From: Caballeronia hypogeia
GTDB lineage: Bacteria; Pseudomonadota; Gammaproteobacteria; Burkholderiales; Burkholderiaceae
Assembly (NCBI RefSeq): GCF_001544875.2
Contig: NZ_FCOA02000009.1
Span: 124,001 to 188,000, forward strand
DNA: 64,000 nt
Direction: 5' to 3'
The notes below the pieces were generated by a model. That model was not told the origin of the DNA. It saw nothing but the letters and a program-made list of their open reading frames with translations, and searched no databases. Positions 52,524 through 61,127 of this stretch are shown piece by piece. Within the stretch, counting starts at the first letter, position 1. Every line of letters begins with the position of its first letter. The position numbers and the translations under genes are program-made.

Positions 52524-53705
52524 TCAGTCGAGCGCCGCTGCCGGGCCGAAGAACTCGTAGCGGCTCTGCGCTTCGGGCACGCCGAGCGCCTTCAGATGCT
52601 TCTTGACGGCCTTCATGAACGCCTTCGGTCCGAGGAAGTACGCGTCGACATCGCGGTTTTGCGGCAGCCACTTGCCGAGCAGCGTTTCATCGACGAAGCC
52701 GAGGCCGTGCGCTTCGTGATCGCCATCGCGCTTGTGCTCGTAGCAGTAAAAACGCTTCAGTTGCGGGTGACGCGCCGCCAGATCCTCGATCGCCTCGCGG
52801 AACGCATGCACCCCGCCGTGACGCGCCGAGTGGATGAAGTGCACCGGACGCTTCGTTTCGAGCGCGGCCTGCAGCATGGCCAGCGTCGGCGTGATGCCAA
52901 CGCCGCCGCTGATCAGCACGAGCGGCTTTTCGCCCGCCTCGAGCCTGAAGTCCCCGGCAGGCGGATAGAGGTCGATGCCGTCGCCCGCGTGCAGCGCGTC
53001 GTGCAGGAAATTCGACACGCGGCCGTTCGGCTCACGCTTCACGCTGATGCGATATTCACGGCCGTTCGGCGCGGCGGACAGCGAGTAGTTGCGGCGCACT
53101 TCCTCGCCGTCGATGACGAGGCGCAGGCCGATGTACTGGCCCGGACGGAAGTCGAGCAACGCGCCGCCGTCTGCCGGCACGAGATAGAACGACGTGATTT
53201 CGTCGCTTTCGGCGATCTTGCGCTCGACGATGAAACGCCGCGTGCCACGCCATCCGCCCGGCGCCTTTTCGCGCTCGCTGTAGATGCCTTCTTCCAGCCC
53301 GATCAGCAGATCGGCGAGCTGTCCGTAGGCGGCGGCCCACGCTTCGATGACCGCGTCGGTGGCGATTTCCTCGCCGAGCACTTCGCGGATCGACTTGAGC
53401 AGGCAGCTACCGACGATCGGATAATGTTCGGGCTGAATGTCCAGCGCGACGTGCTTGTTGATGATCTGGCCGACCAGGCCGCCGAGCTTCTCGAGTTCGT
53501 CGATATGACGCGCGTACATCAACACGCCGTTGGCGAGCGCGCGCTGCTGCGCGCCGCTGGCCTGATGCGCCTGATTGAACATCGGGCGAACTTCGGGGTA
53601 CTCCGTGAGCATCTTGTTGTAGAAGTGCTTCGTGAGCGCCTCGCCGCCGCTTTCCAGAAGGGGGACGGTTGCCTTGACGATGGCGCGGTGTTCTGCTGAC
53701 AGCAT
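52524..53705 (-). CDS. hmp: Flavohaemoglobin, nitric oxide dioxygenase
   Basis: 393-residue cytoplasmic flavohaemoglobin that turns NO and oxygen into nitrate using NAD(P)H. The globin domain (1-140) has Tyr29 (HFYNKM) and proximal His85 (NKHVALD), both as in E. coli Hmp. The FAD domain (about 150-255) has RNYSLSAAPNGREYRISVKR. The NAD domain includes LVLISGGVGITPTLAMLQAA. The start at 53705 (MLSAEHRAIVKATV) matches the family; the upstream extension does not. It is divergent from norR, as fhp and fhpR are in Pseudomonas. It has its own terminator. Confidence 0.97.
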   Translation of the reverse strand: MLSAEHRAIVKATVPLLESGGEALTKHFYNKMLTEYPEVRPMFNQAHQASGAQQRALANGVLMYARHIDELEKLGGLVGQIINKHVALDIQPEHYPIVGSCLLKSIREVLGEEIATDAVIEAWAAAYGQLADLLIGLEEGIYSEREKAPGGWRGTRRFIVERKIAESDEITSFYLVPADGGALLDFRPGQYIGLRLVIDGEEVRRNYSLSAAPNGREYRISVKREPNGRVSNFLHDALHAGDGIDLYPPAGDFRLEAGEKPLVLISGGVGITPTLAMLQAALETKRPVHFIHSARHGGVHAFREAIEDLAARHPQLKRFYCYEHKRDGDHEAHGLGFVDETLLGKWLPQNRDVDAYFLGPKAFMKAVKKHLKALGVPEAQSRYEFFGPAAALD

Positions 53706-53766
53706 GCTTCGGTTCCTCGTTGTGATGGTGGCGAAAGCGGGCGCTCTCGCATCGAAAACTTTCGGC

Positions 53767-53779
53767 TGTATCTTATACA
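53767..53779. promoter_or_regulatory. TGTAT-CTT-ATACA palindrome, NorR-type GT-N7-AC site
   Basis: GTATCTTATAC (53768-53778) fits the GT-N7-AC core of NorR sites. It lies between hmp and norR. Only one such site was found here, while E. coli norVW has three. Confidence 0.55.
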
Positions 53780-53830
53780 CGATCCGTGCCAGAGTAGAAT
53801 CATCGATAAATCAATTGCTTGTGTTTCGAC

Positions 53831-55429
53831 ATGGTCGATTCGACTCTAGTCAAAAAGACTGCCGATGTAGTCGCAATGACCTCGCGTGTGTTGCTGGACG
53901 CGCTGGTGCCACTGATCGAGGATCTCTCGAACCAGATGCCGGAGGCCGAGCGTTACCGGCGCCTGTTGCACACGTTGCGCGCGCTCTTTCCCGGCGACGC
54001 GACCGCGCTCCTTCGGCTCGACGGCGACACGCTGGTGCCGCTCGCCATCGACGGTCTGTCGGGCGACACGCTCGGCCGGCGCTTTCGCGTGAGCGAGCAT
54101 CCGCGGTTCGCGCGCATCCTCGCCCGCGAGGCGCCGACGCGCTTCGCCGCCAGCTCCGATCTGCCCGATCCCTACGACGGGCTAGTGAAAGGCGTGAGCG
54201 GCCATCTCGAAGTGCACGACTGCCTCGGCTGCCCGCTCATCATCAACGGGCGCGCATGGGGACTCCTGACACTCGACTCACTCGATCCCGCGTGCTTCGA
54301 CGGCATCGACATGGCCTCGCTGCAGGCTTTCCTCAGCCTCGCGGCGGCGACCGTGAGCGTGGCCGAGCGCATCGATACGCTCGCCAGGACCAGCGAGGCC
54401 GAGCGGCAGCGGGCCGAAGTCTATCGTCAGGCGAGCGGGCCGCGACGGCGCGAGATGATTGGCAGCAGCGCGCCGCATAACCGCTTGCAGGAGGAGATCG
54501 CGATCGTCGCGTCGAGCGATCTGACCGTGCTCGTCACCGGCGAGACGGGCGTCGGCAAGGAGCTCGTCGCCAGCGAGATTCACGCCCTGTCGCCGCGCGC
54601 GGACAAGCCGCTCATCAGCCTGAACTGCGCGGCGCTGCCCGATACGCTCGTCGAGAGCGAGCTTTTCGGGCATGTGCGCGGCGCGTTCTCGGGCGCTTCG
54701 TCCGACCGGCGCGGCAAGTTCGAGCTCGCCGACGGCGGCACGCTGTTCCTCGACGAAGTGGGCGAGCTGCCGCTGCCCGTGCAGGCGAAACTGTTGCGGG
54801 TGCTGCAGAACGGGCAGTTGCAGCGCATCGGCTCGGACAATGAACACAAGGTCGATGTGCGGCTCATCGCCGCGACCAATCGCGATCTCGCGGAAGAGGT
54901 GCGTGAGGGGCGGTTCCGCGCGGACTTTTATCATCGGCTGTCGGTGTATCCGCTGGTCGTGCCGCCGCTGCGCGAGCGCGGGCGGGACGTGTTGCTGCTC
55001 GCAGGCTTCTTTCTCGAGGAGAACCGCTCGCGGCTCGGACTCCTGAGCCTGCGCCTTTCCGCCGATGCACAGGCCGCGCTGCTGGCCTATCGCTGGCCTG
55101 GCAACGTGCGCGAACTGGAGCATCTGATCGGGCGCAGCGCGTTGAAGGCGCTCGCCGCCCATCGCGAGCGGCCGCGCATCCTCACGCTGACGGCCGCGGA
55201 TCTCACCCTCACCGGCGACGGCGCCGTCGCCCCGGACAGCGCTTCCGCGCCCGTGCTCGCCGCGCCCGCGCCCGGGGCCGACTTCCGCGAGGCGGTCACG
55301 GCCTACGAGCGCACGCTGATTCTCGAAGCGCTCGCGCGTCACGACCAGAACTGGGCGTCGGCCGCGCGCGAACTCGGCCTGGATCGCGCCAATCTCAACC
55401 GGCTCGCGAAACGTCTCGGCCTCAAATGA
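53831..55429 (+). CDS. norR: NorR/FhpR-type sigma-54 activator, nitric oxide sensing
   Basis: 532-residue enhancer-binding protein. The N-terminal GAF domain (about 30-180) has SSDLPDPYDGLVKGVSGHLE and HDCLGCPLIINGRAWG, matching the NO-sensing, non-haem-iron GAF of NorR. The AAA+ domain (about 205-435) has Walker A GETGVGKE (237-244). The sigma-54 loop reads GAFSGA (284-289) instead of GAFTGA. The C-terminal Fis-type helix-turn-helix is NWASAARELGLDRANLNRLA. Divergent from hmp. ATG at 53831 is preferred over TTG at 53819. Confidence 0.93.
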   Translation: MVDSTLVKKTADVVAMTSRVLLDALVPLIEDLSNQMPEAERYRRLLHTLRALFPGDATALLRLDGDTLVPLAIDGLSGDTLGRRFRVSEHPRFARILAREAPTRFAASSDLPDPYDGLVKGVSGHLEVHDCLGCPLIINGRAWGLLTLDSLDPACFDGIDMASLQAFLSLAAATVSVAERIDTLARTSEAERQRAEVYRQASGPRRREMIGSSAPHNRLQEEIAIVASSDLTVLVTGETGVGKELVASEIHALSPRADKPLISLNCAALPDTLVESELFGHVRGAFSGASSDRRGKFELADGGTLFLDEVGELPLPVQAKLLRVLQNGQLQRIGSDNEHKVDVRLIAATNRDLAEEVREGRFRADFYHRLSVYPLVVPPLRERGRDVLLLAGFFLEENRSRLGLLSLRLSADAQAALLAYRWPGNVRELEHLIGRSALKALAAHRERPRILTLTAADLTLTGDGAVAPDSASAPVLAAPAPGADFREAVTAYERTLILEALARHDQNWASAARELGLDRANLNRLAKRLGLK

Positions 55430-55759
55430 GCGACCCACTGCATATCCCGAAATAACGCGCCGGCTTTATCTAATCCGCCATCCGCAAGCCTCACACGATT
55501 GAGGTCTTGTGGTTGCGTATCTCAAAAAAATGCGTTTTATTGTTCAAACGCAAAAAACAGCCGGATGTGTCATACGCATCGATGTGACGCATTGAGACAA
55601 TCTCAAAGCTGGGAAAAACGGGCGGTCTCTTCTAAGATCAGAAAAGCCAAGCGCAACCCATCGGCACCAAGAACATCGCAGCGCCTTGAAGAACCGCGTC
55701 GGACGAAACGCTCAACGCGTCCGGCAAATCGAACACGGCAAATCGACAACGGGGGTTAC
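55430..55759. other. Promoter region of the oxidase operon
   Basis: 330 bases between norR and the first cytochrome gene. It contains the TTGAGACAATCTCAA palindrome (55592-55606) and two more TTGAG/CTCAA half-sites (55499, 55521). It also has a hairpin TGCGTTT-N8-AAACGCA (55531-55552) with A runs on both sides, i.e. terminator-like only on the minus strand. No gene is supported. Confidence 0.55.
55592..55606. promoter_or_regulatory. TTGAGA-CAA-TCTCAA palindrome
   Basis: Perfect 6-3-6 inverted repeat 153 bases before the first cytochrome start. Regulator unknown; it is not the TTGAT-N4-ATCAA FNR type. Confidence 0.5.
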
Positions 55760-56506
55760 GTGCGAAACGTGGCAAAGCGCAGTGCTTACGTCTTGTCCGC
55801 GCTCTTCGCGTTTTTCAGCTTCGGCGCGTCCGCCGCGGACGCCCCGAAGGACGCCGCCGTTGCGGGCGCGCCGCTCGAACGCGCGCCCGACACGATGAAG
55901 GCCCGCGTGATGGGCTGTGCGGCCTGTCACGGCGCGCACGGCGAGGGCACCGACAACGACTACTTCCCGCGCCTGTCCGGCAAGCCCGCCGGCTACCTGT
56001 ACAACCAGCTGCTCGCCTTCCGCGATGGCCGGCGCAAGTATCCGCCGATGAACTACCTGCTCGCGTATCTGCCGGACGCGTATCTGAAGCAGATGGCCGA
56101 TTATTTCGCGGGCGAACGTCCGCCGTTTCCGCCGCCCGCGCCGGTCACCGTCGATGCGAAGACGCTCGATCTCGGCAAGACGCTCGTCACAAAAGGCGAC
56201 GCCGCGCGCAACATACCCGCCTGCGTGAGCTGCCACGGCACCTCGATGACCGGCATGGAGCCGGCGATTCCCGGCCTGCTCGGCCTGCACGCCGATTACC
56301 TCAGCGCCCAGCTCGGCGCGTGGCGCTACGGCACGCGCAGCACCGTTGCGCCGGATTGCATGGGGCAAGTCGCGAAGCTGCTTTCCGAGCGCGATATCAC
56401 CGCGATCGCCGCGTATCTCGCGTCGCTGCCCGCGCCGGCCAATCCGGTGCCGGTGGCCGCCGGCTCGTTCAAGATGCCGCTCGCGTGCGGCAGCGTTCAC
56501 AACTAA
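55760..56506 (+). CDS. Dihaem cytochrome c (cytochrome c4-like)
   Basis: 248-residue exported dihaem cytochrome c. A signal peptide covers about 1-26 (SFGASAADAP). Haem motifs are CAACH (53-57) and CVSCH (155-159), in two similar halves, as in cytochrome c4. Probable electron donor or shuttle for the oxidase encoded just downstream. GTG at 55760 with a preceding GGGGG is the start; a second GTG 3 codons later is possible. First gene of the operon; a 13-base gap leads to the next cytochrome. Confidence 0.85.
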   Translation: MRNVAKRSAYVLSALFAFFSFGASAADAPKDAAVAGAPLERAPDTMKARVMGCAACHGAHGEGTDNDYFPRLSGKPAGYLYNQLLAFRDGRRKYPPMNYLLAYLPDAYLKQMADYFAGERPPFPPPAPVTVDAKTLDLGKTLVTKGDAARNIPACVSCHGTSMTGMEPAIPGLLGLHADYLSAQLGAWRYGTRSTVAPDCMGQVAKLLSERDITAIAAYLASLPAPANPVPVAAGSFKMPLACGSVHN

Positions 56507-56519
56507 CCGAGGGACCGAC

Positions 56520-57782
56520 GTGCTCCGTTTCCGATATCTCAGAGCGCTCGCCGTCGCGGTCACCTTCGCGGCGTGCGCCGCACCGATGCAGCAGGCGCTC
56601 GCGCAAGGCGCCGACGCCGCCACCATCAAGCGCGGCGAATATCTGGCGCGCGCGGGCGATTGCATCGCGTGCCACACGCTGCCGGCGGGCAAGACCTTTG
56701 GCGGCGGCCGCCCGATGGACACGCCCTTCGGCACGCTGTACACGCCGAACATCTCGTCGGACAAGGAGACGGGCCTGGGCGCCTGGACCGCCGACGAGTT
56801 CTACACAATGATGCATACCGGCAAGTCGCGCGACGGCTCGCTGCTCTATCCGGCGATGCCCTTTGCGTCCTATACAAAGGTCACGCGCGCCGACTCCGAC
56901 GCCATCTATGCGTTTCTGATGTCCACGCCGCCCGTGCATCAGCCGAACCGTCCGCATGAACTGCGCTTTCCGTTCAACAAGCGGCAACTGCTGCTCGGCT
57001 GGCGTTCGCTGTTCTTCAGGGAGGGCGAGTATCAGCCCGATCCGAAGCAGTCCGTCGAATGGAATCGCGGTGCGTATCTCGTCGAAGGTCTGGGACATTG
57101 CTCGATGTGCCATACGGCGATCAACGCGCTCGGCGGCAACGTCACGTCCAAGGCATTCGAAGGCGGCCTGATCCCGATTCAGAACTGGTATGCGCCTTCG
57201 CTCACGTCGAACAAGGAAGCGGGGCTGGGCGACTGGGGCATGGACGACATCGTCGGTTTGCTGCATGCGGGCGTCAGCAATCGCGGCGCGGTATACGGAC
57301 CGATGGCCGAAGTTGTCTACGACAGCCTGCAATATCTGACCGAAGACGACGTGCGCGCGATGGCAGTGTATCTCAAGGCCTTGCCCGCGCGCTCCGGCGA
57401 CAAGGCCGAGCCGCCGAGCCAGGCGGTCGTCGAACAGAAGACGAATCTCTCGCCCCTCGGCAAGAAAATCTACGACGCCCAATGCGCCGAATGTCACGCG
57501 GCGCAGGGCCAGGGCAAGCCGCCCGATTTCCCGCCGCTCGCGAACAATCAGTCGATCGTGATGAGTTCCGCCGTCAATCCGATCCGCATGGTGCTGAACG
57601 GCGGCTATCCGCCGGGCACGTTCAAGAACCCGAAGCCGTATGGCATGCCGCCGTTCGCGCAGTCGCTGTCGGATGTGGAGGTGGCGGCGGTGGTCACATA
57701 TATCCGCACCGCGTGGGGCAATCGCGGCACGCCAGTTTCGGTGAAGGAAGTGAACGACCTGCGTTCGGCACCGCTTTACTGA
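56520..57782 (+). CDS. Trihaem cytochrome c
   Basis: 420-residue exported cytochrome with three haem motifs: CIACH (48-52), CSMCH (about 194) and CAECH (about 322). Architecture matches the membrane-bound cytochrome subunits of alcohol or aldehyde dehydrogenases. Signal peptide about 1-29 (ending QALAQG). Found here within the oxidase operon and without a dehydrogenase gene. It could carry electrons from a periplasmic dehydrogenase to the oxidase (inference). GTG start at 56520. Confidence 0.9.
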   Translation: MLRFRYLRALAVAVTFAACAAPMQQALAQGADAATIKRGEYLARAGDCIACHTLPAGKTFGGGRPMDTPFGTLYTPNISSDKETGLGAWTADEFYTMMHTGKSRDGSLLYPAMPFASYTKVTRADSDAIYAFLMSTPPVHQPNRPHELRFPFNKRQLLLGWRSLFFREGEYQPDPKQSVEWNRGAYLVEGLGHCSMCHTAINALGGNVTSKAFEGGLIPIQNWYAPSLTSNKEAGLGDWGMDDIVGLLHAGVSNRGAVYGPMAEVVYDSLQYLTEDDVRAMAVYLKALPARSGDKAEPPSQAVVEQKTNLSPLGKKIYDAQCAECHAAQGQGKPPDFPPLANNQSIVMSSAVNPIRMVLNGGYPPGTFKNPKPYGMPPFAQSLSDVEVAAVVTYIRTAWGNRGTPVSVKEVNDLRSAPLY

Positions 57783-57808
57783 GTATCGACTGAGCATTCG
57801 ACGACACC

Positions 57809-57973
57809 ATGAACGAAGACCAAGACGCGAAGGACGACGCGAAGCTCGACGAGATCGTGAGGCGCGGCCCGTCGGGTGCGGTCGCGCTCGCGGGCATCTC
57901 GACCGCGATCGTGATCGCCATGTGGTTCATCTTTTACTTCGCCGTGTTCCTGCCACGCGGCGTGATCCAGTGA
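57809..57973 (+). CDS. Small cytochrome c oxidase subunit (CoxIIa-like)
   Basis: 54-residue protein with an acidic, soluble start (MNEDQDAKDDAKLDEIVRRG) and one membrane helix (about 24-49, VALAGISTAIVIAMWFIFYF). Position directly before subunit II, and layout, match subunit IIa of ba3-type oxidases. It may replace the missing first helix of subunit II. Short, but clearly supported by operon context and composition. Confidence 0.8.
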   Translation: MNEDQDAKDDAKLDEIVRRGPSGAVALAGISTAIVIAMWFIFYFAVFLPRGVIQ

Positions 57974-57997
57974 TTCACTAGGGCATTTCAATTTCAT

Positions 57998-58564
57998 ATG
58001 GCCATCAATCCAGACTCGCACGAAGTCGCCGAACGGGTAGAACGGCGCTGGGCGATCCTCGTTCTCGCGATCATCGTGGTGCTCGTCGCGATGGTGGTCT
58101 ACACCGGCCTGCACTGGGCGATGATGCCGCCCTCGCGGGTCGAGACCGTGCGCCCCGAGACACTCAGCGTGTCGGGCGAATTCATCGAGAGCAATCTGGG
58201 CAGCGCGCCCGAGGCGGACGGCTCGGTGACGGTGCGGATCGTCGCGCAGCAGTATTCGTTCACGCCGCAGTGCATCGTCGTGCCGGCGGGCGTGCCGGTC
58301 ACCTTCCGCGCGACGAGTTCCGATGTCGTTCACGGCTTTCTGATCACCGACACCAACATCAATTCGATGCTCGAGCCGGGCTACGTCTCGACCTTCAAGA
58401 CGACTTTCAGCCAGCCCGGCGAACATCTGATGCCGTGTCACGAATACTGCGGCACCGGGCACCAGAACATGTGGGCGCACGTGAAGGTGGTGGATCGCGC
58501 CGAGTTCATGCAGATGGCTGACAAGCAGCCGGCCAATTCGCGGAGAGTCTCCTGTGTTCAATAG
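57998..58564 (+). CDS. ba3-type cytochrome c oxidase subunit II
   Basis: 188-residue subunit II with one transmembrane helix (about 19-41) and a periplasmic CuA domain. CuA ligands are His112 (VVHGFLI) and, in CHEYCGTGHQNM, Cys147, Cys151, His155 and Met158; the set is complete. This compact form is typical of ba3 (B-family) haem-copper oxidases. The last 11 bases overlap subunit I. Accepts electrons from the cytochromes c of the operon. Confidence 0.92.
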   Translation: MAINPDSHEVAERVERRWAILVLAIIVVLVAMVVYTGLHWAMMPPSRVETVRPETLSVSGEFIESNLGSAPEADGSVTVRIVAQQYSFTPQCIVVPAGVPVTFRATSSDVVHGFLITDTNINSMLEPGYVSTFKTTFSQPGEHLMPCHEYCGTGHQNMWAHVKVVDRAEFMQMADKQPANSRRVSCVQ

Positions 58565-60179
58565 CAAGCGCCTCGTGCTCGCGCATTTCTGGCTGGCGTT
58601 CATCCTGTTCGGCGTCGCCCTGCTGCTGGGCGCGTGGCAGATGTACGTGCGCAGTCCATTGCATCCGTGGCTGCAGAATGCGGAGCTTTACTATCGATCG
58701 GTGACGCAGCACGGCGTCGTGATGGGCTACGCGTTCCCGACGCTCATCGCGATGGGCTTCGGCTACGCGGTCAGCGAGCTCGCGCTGAAAAAGCCGCTCG
58801 TCGGTCCGCGCTGGGCGTGGCTCGGCTTCTGGCTCGTGGCCATCGGCGCGGTGACCGCGACGGTGCCGATCGCGATGGGCCTCGCATCGGTGCTCTACAC
58901 GTTCTATCCGCCGATGATCGGCAACGTGTTCTTCTACGTGGGCGTCGTGCTCGTGGTGGTGGGCTCGTGGGTGTGGGTCGCGCTGATGTCGGTGAACCTG
59001 GCTTCGTGGAAGCGCGAGAACCCCGGCAAGCCGGTGCCGCTCGCGATGTTCGCGACGGTGGCGGGCGCGTATCTGTGGGGCTGGACGGCGGTGGGCGCGG
59101 CCATCGAAGTGCTGTTCATGATCCTGCCCGTGGCGATCGGCTGGAAGACGACCATCGATGCGGGTCTCGCGCGCGTGTTCTTCTCGTGGACGCTGCACGC
59201 GATCGTCTACTTCTGGCTGATGCCGGCATATATCGCGTACTACACGATCATTCCGCGCGCGATCGGCGGCCGTTTGTACAGCGACGGCATGGCGCGCATC
59301 TCCTTCATCCTGTTCCTGGTGGTGTCGATGCCGATCGGCATTCACCATCTGTTCGCCGATCCGCAAGTCGGCTCGGGCTTCAAGTTCATGCACTCGGTGT
59401 TCACCGCGCTCGTCGCGGTGCCGACCTTGCTGACGGTGTTCACGATTACGGCGTCGGTCGAGATCGCTGCGCGCCTGCGCGGCGGCAAGGGGCCGCTCGG
59501 CTGGCTCAAGGCATTGCCGTGGGATAACCCGATGATGCTCGCCGTGGCGTTTTCCTTCGTGATGCTGGGCTTCGGCGGCGCGGGCGGTCTCATCAACATG
59601 AGCTATCAGCTCGACTCGACCGTGCACAACACGCAATGGATAACGGGGCACTTTCATCTGATTTTCGGCGGCGCGATCGTCATCATGTATTTCGTGATCG
59701 CGTATGACCTGTGGCCGCATCTGACGGGCCGCGCGCTGCAGAGCGTGAAGCTGATGCGCTGGCAATTGTGGCTGTGGTTCATCGGCATGATCGTGCTGAC
59801 GTTTCCGTGGCACTTCGTCGGCATTCTCGGCATGCCGAGGCGCATGGCCTTCTACGATTACAGCGATCCGGCGATCGCCGCGCAGGCGTCTTACGTGATC
59901 ATTTCGGTGGTGGGCGCGCTGATCCTGGTGGCATCGGCGGTGCTGTTTTTCATCGTGCTGATCAAGGGGCATCGCGCGCCGCAGGTGAAGCCCGAGGAGT
60001 TCCGCTTCAGCCGCGCGCTGCATGAGCCGCACCGCATCCCGGTGGCGTTGAACAGCTTCGCGCTGTGGCTCGCGCTGATGATCGGGCTCACGCTCGTCAA
60101 CTACGGCTATCCGATCGCGCAACTGCTCGCGCGATCCGACACAGCGGTGCCCGCAGTGCCGATCGGAGCACAGCGATGA
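58554..60179 (+). CDS. ba3-type cytochrome c oxidase subunit I
   Basis: 541-residue catalytic subunit with about 13 membrane helices. Ligands are His53 (TQHGVVMGYA) for low-spin haem; His215 for CuB in SWTLHAIVYFWLMPAY with Tyr219 four residues on (the crosslink pair); His264-His265 (GIHHLFADP); and His366/His368 in TGHFHLIFGG. The pattern belongs to B-family (ba3) oxidases, not A-type or NO reductase (inferred from the intact Tyr). GTG start at 58554, overlapping subunit II. Expected high oxygen affinity. Confidence 0.95.
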   Translation: MFNSKRLVLAHFWLAFILFGVALLLGAWQMYVRSPLHPWLQNAELYYRSVTQHGVVMGYAFPTLIAMGFGYAVSELALKKPLVGPRWAWLGFWLVAIGAVTATVPIAMGLASVLYTFYPPMIGNVFFYVGVVLVVVGSWVWVALMSVNLASWKRENPGKPVPLAMFATVAGAYLWGWTAVGAAIEVLFMILPVAIGWKTTIDAGLARVFFSWTLHAIVYFWLMPAYIAYYTIIPRAIGGRLYSDGMARISFILFLVVSMPIGIHHLFADPQVGSGFKFMHSVFTALVAVPTLLTVFTITASVEIAARLRGGKGPLGWLKALPWDNPMMLAVAFSFVMLGFGGAGGLINMSYQLDSTVHNTQWITGHFHLIFGGAIVIMYFVIAYDLWPHLTGRALQSVKLMRWQLWLWFIGMIVLTFPWHFVGILGMPRRMAFYDYSDPAIAAQASYVIISVVGALILVASAVLFFIVLIKGHRAPQVKPEEFRFSRALHEPHRIPVALNSFALWLALMIGLTLVNYGYPIAQLLARSDTAVPAVPIGAQR

Positions 60180-60982
60180 GCGACGAACGTCTCTTCACAT
60201 TCCGCAATCGCTGGTTCACGGTCAGCGTGTTGGGGACCATCGGCATCGCGGTGGTGTCGGCGCTGATCGGTTTCGTGTGGCTGCCTTCCGTGCATCGCGA
60301 TGCGCAGTTCACCGGCGTCTGGAACGCCATCTGCAGCGCGGCGGGCTTGCCGCGCAGCTGGTATTCGGAGGGCACGATCGTCGAGTCGAAGACGAAGCTG
60401 ACGAGCGTCGAGATGACGCCGCAATTGCTTGCGAACGTGAGCGCAAATTCGATCGGGCGTGGCGCGACGCTCGCCTTGCGCTGCACGATGTGCCACGGCG
60501 AGCGCGGCATGAGCGAGGCCAATTCGCCGAATCTCGCCGGGCAGTTCGCGTCGGTGATCTACAAGCAACTGGTCGATTTCCAGCAGGGCGTGCGCACCAA
60601 CGCGGTGATGTCGCCGATGGCGGCGAATCTGAGCGATCAGGACATGCGCGATCTTGCCGCGTATTACGCGAGTCTGCCGCGGCCGCCCGCGCAACGAAAG
60701 GTGAGCGATGCGCTCGCGCCGCCGGTCGTGGCCCATGGCGCGCCGATGAGGAACATCGCGCCATGTGCGGCGTGTCATGGCGGAATCGATACGAAGGCGG
60801 GGAGTCCGTGGCTCGATGGTCTGCCTGCGGCTTATACGAAATCGCAGCTGATCGCGTTCGCCAATGGCACGCGCACCAATGACATCGACGGCGTCATGCG
60901 CAACGTCGCGCGCAACATGACGCCCGAGGAAATCGACGCGGCGGCGATGTATTACGCGAGGGAGTTGAACGGGAAGCCGTGA
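60176..60982 (+). CDS. Membrane-anchored dihaem cytochrome c
   Basis: 268-residue cytochrome anchored by an N-terminal helix (about 12-36). Haem motifs are CTMCH (103-107) and CAACH (197-201). It resembles cytochrome c4-like proteins of oxidase clusters. ATG at 60176 overlaps the stop of subunit I. As last gene of the oxidase operon it is likely the direct electron donor to CuA. Together the three cytochromes of the operon provide seven haems c. Confidence 0.88.
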   Translation: MSDERLFTFRNRWFTVSVLGTIGIAVVSALIGFVWLPSVHRDAQFTGVWNAICSAAGLPRSWYSEGTIVESKTKLTSVEMTPQLLANVSANSIGRGATLALRCTMCHGERGMSEANSPNLAGQFASVIYKQLVDFQQGVRTNAVMSPMAANLSDQDMRDLAAYYASLPRPPAQRKVSDALAPPVVAHGAPMRNIAPCAACHGGIDTKAGSPWLDGLPAAYTKSQLIAFANGTRTNDIDGVMRNVARNMTPEEIDAAAMYYARELNGKP

Positions 60983-61090
60983 TCCGTTCGACGGCTTGCC
61001 GGAGAGTCAGGCGCAGGATCGGAATCGCCGCTAGCCCATCAGGGGCTTCATTGCCGCACGGATACGCTTTCTGTATCGTGGCCCGAAGAA

Positions 61091-61107
61091 TGCTGGAATC
61101 TCCAGCA
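61091..61107. promoter_or_regulatory. TGCTGGA-ATC-TCCAGCA inverted repeat
   Basis: Perfect 7-3-7 repeat 20 bases upstream of the reductase ATG, close to its ribosome site. Could be an operator or a leader hairpin. Confidence 0.5.
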
Positions 61108-61127
61108 GACCAAGGAAAGCCAGCGAA

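Noticed and set aside
55531..55552. Terminator from hairpin TGCGTTT-N8-AAACGCA after norR.
   Set aside because: On the plus strand it is followed by A, not T. It could only end a minus-strand transcript, and no such gene is present.
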